From an uncultured Actinomycetes bacterium (GTDB lineage: Bacteria; Actinomycetota; Thermoleophilia; Solirubrobacterales; 70-9), in contig CAMPIP010000144.1 of the NCBI GenBank assembly GCA_946886425.1, forward strand, positions 1 to 6,129: 6,129 bases of DNA, written 5' to 3'. Below, in pieces: positions 1-5,319 of this stretch; the stretch's first letter is position 1, and each line of letters starts with the position of its first letter. Under the pieces are notes generated by a model. It searched no databases. It had not been told where the DNA came from and saw only the letters and a program-made list of their open reading frames with translations. Made by a program: the position numbers and the translations under genes.

Positions 1-126
1 GACCAGGAGCATCGCCTCGAGCAGCCGCTCGCGGGCGCGGCGCTTGCCGTGCGCCGGGAAAAGAACCACGTCACCCCCCGATCGGGGGTGCTTGGAGGAC
101 CGTGGGATCTGGTCTGTCGCGGGCAT
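1..126 (-). CDS. TetR/AcrR-family transcriptional regulator, N-terminal fragment (runs off left edge)
   Basis: This minus-strand frame is open from an ATG at 126-124 to the window edge and gives 42 residues. The last part reads FPAHGKRRARERLLEAMLLV, which looks like the start of helix 1 of a TetR DNA-binding domain (compare QRQRILLAMTELV in the gene at 269). Codons after position 69 nearly all end in G or C, as expected for a real gene here, and the divergent layout with the regulator at 269 is typical of this family. The start is uncertain. ATG126 has a poor ribosome binding site and its first codons have weaker coding character; a GTG at 69-67, just after a G-rich GGGGGGTGAC stretch, is a good alternative and would place the CCCCCGATCGGGGG palindrome upstream of the gene. 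The helix-turn-helix and ligand domain lie outside the window, so family membership is an inference from about 20 residues. Confidence 0.55.
   Translation of the reverse strand, partial: MPATDQIPRSSKHPRSGGDVVLFPAHGKRRARERLLEAMLLV
75..88. repeat. Perfect 14-bp palindrome CCCCCGATCGGGGG, possible operator
   Basis: Five C, GATC and five G form a perfect palindrome. The symmetry reaches CAC/GTG at 72-90 if one extra C is allowed on the left side. It lies just upstream of the alternative GTG start (69-67) of the leftward TetR-like gene, or inside its first codons if ATG126 is used. A self-binding site for a dimeric regulator is plausible. Chance is also possible in such GC-rich DNA, although a C5/G5 pair around GATC is notable. 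Confidence 0.35.
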
Positions 127-268
127 CGATCTCAGGTTCGTCTACTTCCGAAAACAGTCTCCTTTTGTCTAGATATACCAGCTTTCAGAGACACCGGTGA
201 CCAGAACGCGAAAGTTTCTGTAGAAAAGGAAACTAGACATTGGATGAACGTACTGGTATCTTGGTGGT
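127..268. promoter_or_regulatory. Divergent intergenic regulatory region between two TetR-type genes
   Basis: This stretch is visibly richer in A and T than the rest of the window and holds no credible gene. It carries several symmetric elements: TGTCTAG (166-172) with CTAGACA (233-239); ATACCAG (175-181) with CTGGTAT (253-259); the 8-bp palindrome CACCGGTG (192-199); and AGTTTC-N10-GAAACT (213-234). Two extended minus-10-like boxes can be suggested: TGGTATATC on the minus strand (180-172), facing the leftward gene, and TGGTATCTT on the plus strand (254-262), only a few bases before the ATG at 269. The latter would give a very short or absent leader. I see no convincing minus-35 boxes. Divergent promoters sharing operators are the usual arrangement for TetR-family regulators; the exact promoters are guesses. 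Confidence 0.5.
213..234. promoter_or_regulatory. Candidate TetR-type operator, AGTTTC-N10-GAAACT
   Basis: A perfect 6-bp inverted repeat spans 22 bp. Inside it sits a second inverted repeat, TTTCTGTAGAAA (215-226), with 5-bp arms around GT; the two have different centres. It ends 35 bases before the ATG of the plus-strand TetR gene, a position suited to repression. Its AT-rich composition stands out from the surroundings. The size and symmetry fit a site for a dimer of TetR type, but which of the four regulators would bind cannot be read from the sequence. Confidence 0.4.
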
Positions 269-955
269 ATGACGGAGCCACGGCCCCTCTCCGAGCGCCT
301 CGCCAAACTCCCGCCGGGCCGCCATCTCGTCCCCAGCGATTTCGTCGCTCAAAGCCAGCGCCAGCGCATCCTGTTGGCGATGACCGAGCTGGTCGACGAG
401 CGCGGCTACCAGAAGACGACGATCGAGCTGATCGCGAAAACGGCCCGCGTCGCCCTGGTCACCTTCTACGAGCATTTCTCCGGCAAGGAGGAGTGCTTCC
501 TGGCCGCCTTCGACGAGAGCGTCGACGCGGCCCGCGAGGTCTTCGGCGAGTTGCTGGACACCAGCCAGCCCTGGGAGGAGCAGGTTTCCGCGGGGCTGCA
601 GATCTTCCTCGAGATGGTGATCCGCGAGCGGCCGCGGGCGAAGCTCTGCATCGTCGAGGCGCAGGGGGCGGGCGCCGCCGGGCTGGCGCGCTACCAGGCG
701 ATGCTGGAGAGCGTGGCGCCGCTGCTACGGGAGGGACGGGAGTACAACCCCCGTGCCGGGCTGTTGCCGGACGGGCTAGAGGTGGCGCTGGCCGGCGGGA
801 TCGCCTGGCTGGTCCACCAGCGCCTGGTCGCGGACGATGTCGACGACCTGATGAGGCTGCTCCCGGAGATGCTGCAGGTGACGCTGACGCCGTACGTCGG
901 CGAGGTCGAGGCGGGTCGTGCCGCCGACGCCGCTCAGGCGCGGGTCGCCGCCTGA
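269..955 (+). CDS. TetR/AcrR-family transcriptional regulator (first of three in tandem)
   Basis: The product is 228 residues, a normal length for a one-domain-plus-ligand-domain TetR repressor that would bind DNA as a dimer and release it on binding a small molecule. The N-terminus has the lead-in LPPGRH...PSDF (14-25) and then AQSQRQRI (27-34) opening helix 1. The helix-turn-helix lies at about 47-69 and ends in TFYEHFSGKEECFLAAFDE (65-83), the conserved family signature. The usual polar recognition-helix start (V-S-R-R-T-F-Y, as in the gene at 1661) is replaced by V-A-L-V-T-F-Y (61-67), which is odd. The rest is a helical, divergent ligand domain ending in TPYVG, like its neighbours. ATG269 is the only sensible start; its ribosome binding site is poor (GGTGGT directly before it). 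It heads a likely operon with the two downstream regulators. The ligand and targets are unknown; self-regulation through the upstream inverted repeats is likely. Confidence 0.9.
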   Translation: MTEPRPLSERLAKLPPGRHLVPSDFVAQSQRQRILLAMTELVDERGYQKTTIELIAKTARVALVTFYEHFSGKEECFLAAFDESVDAAREVFGELLDTSQPWEEQVSAGLQIFLEMVIRERPRAKLCIVEAQGAGAAGLARYQAMLESVAPLLREGREYNPRAGLLPDGLEVALAGGIAWLVHQRLVADDVDDLMRLLPEMLQVTLTPYVGEVEAGRAADAAQARVAA

Positions 956-986
956 GGGAACGAGCGCAGGGCAGGACCGCGGGCAC

Positions 987-1622
987 GTGAGCACTCGCAC
1001 CGAGTCCGGGCCCGCCGCGCGCGAGGACCCGGCCCGCGGGCAAATCTCCGCTGCCCTGGTCGAGCTGGTCGCCGAGCAGGGGATCGAGGCGACGACGCTG
1101 GCAATGGTCTGCGCCCGCGCTGGCGTCGACCGGGCCGCTTTCGACCGCTGCTTTCACGGCAAGGAGGACTGCTTTCTGCGCGTCCTCGACGACGTCGCCG
1201 ACTCCTTCTGCGTCACCGCGACCACGGCCTACGCCGGGCCGCGCAACTGGCACGACCGGGTCTGGGCAGCGGCCTGGGCGGCGATGCGCTTTTTGCAGGC
1301 CGATCCGGCGCGGGCCCGCTTTCTCGTCGTCGGCGTCAACGGCGCCGGCAGCCGGGCCCAGGCGCGCCGCGATACCGTTCTGCAGGGAATTACCGACCTG
1401 ATCGACGCCGGCCGCGAGGAGCTCCCCAACCCCGCCACGGTCTCGCGCAGCACCGCCGAGATGGTTACCGGGGCGATCTACGGCACCGTCATGACCAAAG
1501 TCCGCGGCGGCGCCCTCGAGCGCCGCGAAGACTTCCTCTCGGAGCTCGTCTACATGGCGATGATGCCCTACATCGGCGCTCGCGCCGCCGAGGACGAGCT
1601 ACTGGTCCAGCCGCTGCGCTGA
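987..1622 (+). CDS. Divergent TetR/AcrR-family transcriptional regulator (second of three)
   Basis: The product is 211 residues from GTG987. The frame is open further upstream to an ATG at 918, but that would overlap the previous gene by 38 bases and add a Pro/Gly/Arg-rich stretch unlike this family. GTG987 is preceded by AGGGC and AGGA (967-976) and leaves a 31-base gap, so it is preferred. Helix 1 is around ISAALVELVAEQG (20-32). The helix-turn-helix is at about 36-56 and runs into FHGKEDCFLRVLDD (56-69), which matches the GKEECFLAAFDE block of the preceding gene. The protein lacks the LPxGRH lead-in of its neighbours. The conserved T-F-Y of the recognition helix is A-F-D here (VDRAAFDRCF, 47-56), so the family-typical tyrosine is lost. 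It ends with MMPYIG, the same closing motif as the other two. It probably belongs to the same array by old duplication; whether it still binds DNA in the usual way is open. Confidence 0.87.
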   Translation: MSTRTESGPAAREDPARGQISAALVELVAEQGIEATTLAMVCARAGVDRAAFDRCFHGKEDCFLRVLDDVADSFCVTATTAYAGPRNWHDRVWAAAWAAMRFLQADPARARFLVVGVNGAGSRAQARRDTVLQGITDLIDAGREELPNPATVSRSTAEMVTGAIYGTVMTKVRGGALERREDFLSELVYMAMMPYIGARAAEDELLVQPLR

Positions 1623-1660
1623 GGCGGGGCGGGTGGGGGCGTCGGTATCGTCGTCGCCGC

Positions 1661-2359
1661 ATGGCCAAAGGGACGGCGAAAGCCAAGAAGAAGGCGAGCG
1701 AGGCGGAGGCGCCGGCGGCCGGGGTGCCGCGCCTGCCTGCCGGCCGGCACGGCCTGCCGCGCGAGTTCATCGCCCAGAACCAGCGCGAGCGGATCATCAC
1801 GGCACTGGTCGACACCGTCGCCGAGCGCGGCTACAACTCGACCACCGTCGCCAACATCACCAAAGCCGCGGCGGTTTCGCGGCGCACCTTCTACGAGCAC
1901 TTCGCCGACAAGGAAGCCTGCTTCCTGGCCGCCTACGAGATGGTCGCCGACCACATCCGCGACTCGATGCAGGTCGCGGCCCAGTCCTTCGAGGACTGGC
2001 CGCAGCAGGTGCGGGCGGCGCTGGCGACGATGCTGCGCTTCCTCGCCGGCGAGCGGGAGCTGGCTCGGGTGGTGATGATCGAGCCGATCGCCGCGGGCGG
2101 CGGGATCGCCGCCCGCCACCGCCAGTCGATGCAGGGCTTCGTCGAGATCCTCAAGGCCGGCCGGCCTGAGCACGCCGGCGAGCGGCCGCTGCCGGAGGCG
2201 ACCGAGACGACCCTGGTCGGCGGCATCGTCTCCCTGATCGTCCGCGAGATCAACGCCGGCCGCGCCGACAAGCTCGAGGCGCTGCTGCCCGACCTGGTCG
2301 AGCTGACCTTGGCGCCCTACCTCGGCGCCGAGCAGTCCGCCAAGCTCGCCCGCCCCTAG
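1661..2359 (+). CDS. TetR/AcrR-family transcriptional regulator (third of three)
   Basis: The product is 232 residues. A Lys/Ala-rich start (MAKGTAKAKKKASEAEA) precedes LPAGRH...PREF (25-36) and AQNQRERI (39-46), clearly paralogous to the protein from 269. The helix-turn-helix is canonical: TTVANITKAAAVSRRTFYEHF (61-81), then DKEACFLAAYE. The C-terminal ligand domain includes the GGIVSLIVREINAG segment and ends in LAPYLG, again as in the first gene. ATG1661 is the first start after the previous stop in this frame and lies 38 bases downstream of it. No good Shine-Dalgarno is close by; a G-rich run at 1632-1639 is 21 bases away. Translation may therefore be coupled to the upstream gene. It meets the permease gene tail to tail, the two stop codons sharing a CTAG. 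Of the three tandem regulators this has the most normal DNA-binding helix. Its effector is unknown. Confidence 0.92.
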   Translation: MAKGTAKAKKKASEAEAPAAGVPRLPAGRHGLPREFIAQNQRERIITALVDTVAERGYNSTTVANITKAAAVSRRTFYEHFADKEACFLAAYEMVADHIRDSMQVAAQSFEDWPQQVRAALATMLRFLAGERELARVVMIEPIAAGGGIAARHRQSMQGFVEILKAGRPEHAGERPLPEATETTLVGGIVSLIVREINAGRADKLEALLPDLVELTLAPYLGAEQSAKLARP

Positions 2360-3204
2360 GGCTCGGCGGTCGCCTCGGCCGCGACCGCGCCGCCGCCGCG
2401 CCCGCCGGTGGCGCCGCCCTCCTCGCGGCTGAGGCGGTGGGCCAGGTAGACGGGGATGATCGAGAGCAGGACGACGACCAGGGCGACGACGTCGACTACC
2501 GGCAGCTGGGTGGGCCGGAAGAGGTTGCGGAAGATCCAGATCGGCAACGTTTCCTCGCCGGCGCCGAGCGTGAACGTGGTGACGATGATCTCGTCGAAGG
2601 AGAGCGCGAAGGCGAGCAGGCCGCCCGCCGCCAGCGCCGTCCGCAGGCTCGGCACCGTCACGTAGCGGAAGGTCTGCCAGGTGGTGGCGCCGAGGTCGGC
2701 CGAGGCCTCCTCGAAGGAGACCGAGGTGCGCCGCAGCCGCGCGATCGTGTTGTTGTAGACGACGACGATGCAGAAGGTGGCGTGGGCGACGACCACCGTG
2801 AACAGCCCGAGGCTGATTCCCAGCACCTGGGTGAAGGTGTTGCTGAGGGCGACGCCGGTGACGATTCCCGGCAGGGCGATCGGCAGGACGACCAGGAAGG
2901 AGACGGTCTCGCGGCCGAAGAAGCGGTGCCGCCCGACCGCCAGCGAGGCGAGGGTGCCGAGGATCAGGGCGATCGCCGTCGCCACCAGCGCCACCTCGAT
3001 CGAGGTCACGAAGGCTTCCTTGACGGATTCGTTTTCCCAGGCCTTGGCGAACCAGTCGAGGGTCAGGCCCGGCGGCGGCCATTTGAGGATCTTGCTCGAG
3101 TTGAAGGCGTAGATCGCGATCACGAGCAGGGGGACGTAGATGAAGGCGAGCCCGAGCCCGACCACGGCCCGCAGCCCCGCGCTCGCCCGTTTCGAGAGCC
3201 TCAT
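2356..3204 (-). CDS. ydcV: Polyamine ABC transporter permease, PotC/YdcV-like
   Basis: The product is 282 residues, an inner-membrane permease subunit forming half of the translocation channel with the permease encoded just upstream. Six hydrophobic segments fit the fold: about 12-34, 68-90, 101-123, 133-154, 187-209 and 236-256. The cytoplasmic EAA loop that docks onto the ATPase is EEASADLGATTWQTF (165-179), followed by VTVPSL. Landmarks IALPGIVTGVAL, HATFCIVVVYNN and LAFALSFDEIIVTTF match E. coli YdcV as I remember it, closely enough to prefer that name over plain PotC. The start ATG3204 lies 13 bases after the preceding permease stop, with a modest GGGGCG as ribosome binding site. A Gly/Ala-rich tail of roughly 20 residues (after about 261) extends beyond the usual end and looks unstructured. 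It is the last gene of the importer operon; its TAG stop shares CTAG with the convergent TetR gene. Confidence 0.93.
   Translation of the reverse strand: MRLSKRASAGLRAVVGLGLAFIYVPLLVIAIYAFNSSKILKWPPPGLTLDWFAKAWENESVKEAFVTSIEVALVATAIALILGTLASLAVGRHRFFGRETVSFLVVLPIALPGIVTGVALSNTFTQVLGISLGLFTVVVAHATFCIVVVYNNTIARLRRTSVSFEEASADLGATTWQTFRYVTVPSLRTALAAGGLLAFALSFDEIIVTTFTLGAGEETLPIWIFRNLFRPTQLPVVDVVALVVVLLSIIPVYLAHRLSREEGGATGGRGGGAVAAEATAEP
2366..2388 (+). terminator. GC-rich hairpin just past the TetR array, possible terminator without a T-tract
   Basis: Perfect 8-bp arms GCGGTCGC (2366-2373) and GCGACCGC (2381-2388) flank a 7-base loop, starting 6 bases after the last TetR stop codon. No T-run follows, so it is not a classical intrinsic terminator, though high-GC actinobacteria often use hairpins without one. 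The same bases encode the Ala-rich tail of the convergent permease, so the symmetry could also come from repetitive GC-rich codons. Confidence 0.25.
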
Positions 3205-3217
3205 CGCCGCGCCCCGA

Positions 3218-4108
3218 TCAGATGTGCTCGAAGGCGCCGAGCTTCCGGGCCACGGCGAGGTAGGCGATCATCACCACGATCGGGATCAGCGCCAGCGCTG
3301 CCGCGAAGGGCAGGTCGTTGGTGATGTTGGCGAAGATCGCGGTGCCGACGAACTGCGTGTTGGAGACCAGCCGCGGGGCGATGTAGTCGCCCAACGTCAG
3401 CGAGAAGGTGAAGATCGAGCCGGCGACGACGGCCGGGAAGACGAGCGGCAGGATCACCCGCCGGAAGGTCGTCAGCGGGCGGGCGCCGAGGTCCTCGGAG
3501 GCGCTGATCAGCGAGTTCGGGATCCGCTCCAGGCCGGCGTAGATCGGCAGGATCATGTACGGCAGCCAGAGGTAGCTGGCGACCAGCCAGACCGCGGTGA
3601 TCCCGTAGCCGGGGCCGTCAAGGCCGAACGGGTTGAGCGCCCAGTTGATCACCCCGTCCTCGGAGAGCATCGTCCGCCAGGCGAGCACCTTGACCAGGTA
3701 GCTCGACCAGAGCGGCAGCAGCACGCCGACGATCAGCAGGGCTTTGCCGCGGTGGCTTGCCACCTTCGCCATGTAGAAGGCGATCGGCAGCGCGATCAGG
3801 GCGTCGGTGAGCGTCACCGCGGCGGCGATCAGGACCGTGCGGCCGATGATGCTGCGGTAGACGGGTTCGTTGATCAGCGATTCGAAGTTCTCGAGGCTGA
3901 ATCCCTTGACGACCTCGCCGCTGAGCGGATCGACGGTCCAGAAGGCGCTGATCAGCAGGACCGCAAGCGAGCCGAGATAGCCGATGACGAGCCAGGCGGC
4001 CGGCGCCGCCAGGAGGCCGCCGACCTGCAGGCGCGGACGGCCGTGAAAGAAGCCGGCGAGCCTGCGGCCCACCGGCTTCCTTCTCGCGACGACCGCTTCA
4101 GTCGCCAT
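3218..4108 (-). CDS. ydcU: Polyamine ABC transporter permease, PotB/YdcU-like
   Basis: The product is 296 residues, the partner permease of the heterodimeric channel. Hydrophobic segments are at about 31-54, 91-114, 124-146, 170-190, 222-244 and 267-287. The EAA loop is ISASEDLGARPLTTFRRV (201-218), ending in ILPLVFP. The stretches LPLWSSYLVKVLAW, LWLPYMILPIYAGLERIP, FTFSLTLGDYIAPRLV and the closing KLGAFEHI agree with E. coli YdcU as I recall it. The N-terminus has about 30 extra, mostly basic residues before the first membrane segment. ATG4108 follows the binding-protein stop by 17 bases; its Shine-Dalgarno is weak (only a TGAG nearby), so it probably relies on ribosomes arriving from upstream. 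The next gene begins 13 bases downstream. The substrate is inferred from the subunit family; putrescine is the best guess. Confidence 0.93.
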   Translation of the reverse strand: MATEAVVARRKPVGRRLAGFFHGRPRLQVGGLLAAPAAWLVIGYLGSLAVLLISAFWTVDPLSGEVVKGFSLENFESLINEPVYRSIIGRTVLIAAAVTLTDALIALPIAFYMAKVASHRGKALLIVGVLLPLWSSYLVKVLAWRTMLSEDGVINWALNPFGLDGPGYGITAVWLVASYLWLPYMILPIYAGLERIPNSLISASEDLGARPLTTFRRVILPLVFPAVVAGSIFTFSLTLGDYIAPRLVSNTQFVGTAIFANITNDLPFAAALALIPIVVMIAYLAVARKLGAFEHI

Positions 4109-4125
4109 CGCTCAGTGCCGCGCGC

Positions 4126-5319
4126 CTAGCCTTTGATGGTGGTCCAGGCGCGGACCCAGTCGTTGTAGTCCATGCAGTCTTCCTCGCCGTTGCCGCAGTC
4201 GGCGAGCGGCGTCTGCCAGTAGAAGACCCGCTTCCAGAACGCCGGGTTGGCGGCGTGATATTTCGTACAGAAGTTCTTGTCCGCGGTTTCGTCGCAGGCA
4301 AGGCTCTGGGCCGGCGCCTCCCCGAAGAATTCCGCCACTTCTGCGTTCACTTTCGGCGAGACGATCCAGTCCATCCATTCGTACATGCAGTTCGGGTGCT
4401 TGGCGACGTTGCTCAACATCCAGGTATCCGACCACCCGGTCGCCCCCTCTTTGGGGAGGAAGCCCTGGCTTGCCGGGCTCGCTTCGACCGGCGCGCCTTC
4501 TTCCTGGAGGGCGAAGTACTGGTATTGCCAGGTGGTGCCGACCGCCGAGTCGCCGTTGGCGAAGGCGGAGATTTGCTTCGTCGCTTCCGACCAGTATTCG
4601 CCGACGTTGGGCTGCTGTTCTTCGAGCAGCTTCGTCGCCGCGTCGAACTGTTCCTGGTTCAGCTCGTAGGGGTTCTCGATGCCCAGGTCGGGCTGGTGGG
4701 TCATCAGGTAGACGGCCGCGTCGGCGATGTAGATCGGGTCGTCGTAGGCGCTGATCTCGCCCTTGTATTTCGAGGCGATTTTCGGGTCGAGCATGACGTC
4801 CCAGGAGTCCGGCGCCGGCTTGACCGAGTCCGGGTTCCACATCAGCAGGTTGGCGCCGCGGCCGTGCGGGATCCCGTAGTGGACGCCGTCGAAGGTGTTG
4901 TACGGCTGGTCCTTGAGGTCGTCGAAGATCGTTTTGTAGTTGGGGACGAGGTCGACGTTGACCGGGGCCACGTCCCCGCCCTCGACCAGCCGCGCTGAGG
5001 CGTTGCCGGAGGCCGAGACGCCGTCGTATTCGCCGCTCCGCATCAGCTGCACCATTTCGTCGGAGGTGCCGGCCACTTTGTTGTTGACCTTGCATCCGGT
5101 TTTCTGTTCGAACGGCTTGCTCCATTCCGGTTCGACGTAGCCGGCCCAGGAGATCAAGTCGACCTGGCCCTCGCCCTTGCCGAGCTTCTGGAGTTCTTCA
5201 CCGTTCCCGCCACCGTCGTCGTCGCTGCCTCCGCAGCCGGCGAGGATCAGCATGAACGCGACCAGACCGGCGACGACGAGCCACGCGGTGCGGGCGGAAT
5301 GAGCGTCCTTCCCCCTCAT
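4126..5319 (-). CDS. ydcS: Polyamine (putrescine) ABC transporter substrate-binding lipoprotein, YdcS/PotD-like
   Basis: The product is 397 residues, a lipid-anchored extracytoplasmic protein that would catch polyamine and deliver it to the permease pair. Residues 1-28 are a lipoprotein signal: basic start, hydrophobic core, lipobox LAGC with Cys29. A flexible Gly/Asp/Ser linker follows. The mature part has ISWAGYVEP (57-64), FEQKTGC (70-76), TSDEMV (85-90), [11 protein letters not shown] (191-201), GTTWQYQ (261-267) and TGWSDTWML (295-302). By alignment from memory, W58, Y61, D193/D194, W264, W296 and D298 fall where PotD has its polyamine-binding aromatic and acidic residues. Motif by motif it is closest to E. 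coli YdcS. There are six cysteines after the lipidated one (76, 311, 342, 351, 375, 382). The start is ATG5319, not an earlier in-frame ATG at 5379, because AGGAGGT lies 6 bases before it and the signal peptide then starts correctly. It overlaps the ATPase stop by 4 bases (ATGA). Confidence 0.93.
   Translation of the reverse strand: MRGKDAHSARTAWLVVAGLVAFMLILAGCGGSDDDGGGNGEELQKLGKGEGQVDLISWAGYVEPEWSKPFEQKTGCKVNNKVAGTSDEMVQLMRSGEYDGVSASGNASARLVEGGDVAPVNVDLVPNYKTIFDDLKDQPYNTFDGVHYGIPHGRGANLLMWNPDSVKPAPDSWDVMLDPKIASKYKGEISAYDDPIYIADAAVYLMTHQPDLGIENPYELNQEQFDAATKLLEEQQPNVGEYWSEATKQISAFANGDSAVGTTWQYQYFALQEEGAPVEASPASQGFLPKEGATGWSDTWMLSNVAKHPNCMYEWMDWIVSPKVNAEVAEFFGEAPAQSLACDETADKNFCTKYHAANPAFWKRVFYWQTPLADCGNGEEDCMDYNDWVRAWTTIKG

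Noticed and set aside
102..206. Small plus-strand frame from GTG102 after GGAGGA, 34 codons
   Set aside because: Despite a fair ribosome-binding-like sequence, the peptide is Ser-rich with no coding character and crosses the region assigned to the leftward gene and promoters.
918..986. Upstream ATG918 as start of the second TetR gene
   Set aside because: It would overlap the first TetR gene by 38 bases and add a low-complexity Pro/Gly/Arg stretch; GTG987 fits the spacing better.
49..990. Long plus-strand open frame of 313 codons across the left promoter region and the first TetR gene
   Set aside because: It is Arg/Gly/Pro-rich with no domain and is an off-frame shadow of the TetR gene at 269, common in very GC-rich DNA.
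1568..3082. Minus-strand open frame of 504 codons opposite the second and third TetR genes and into the permease gene
   Set aside because: Its sequence is repetitive Arg/Gly/Ala/Asp-rich, it overlaps three well-supported genes in other frames, and it shows no recognisable domain.
3140..4129. Plus-strand open frame of 329 codons antisense to the YdcU-like permease
   Set aside because: It is dominated by Asp/Glu/Arg/Gln/Gly, as expected from reading a hydrophobic membrane-protein gene on the opposite strand.
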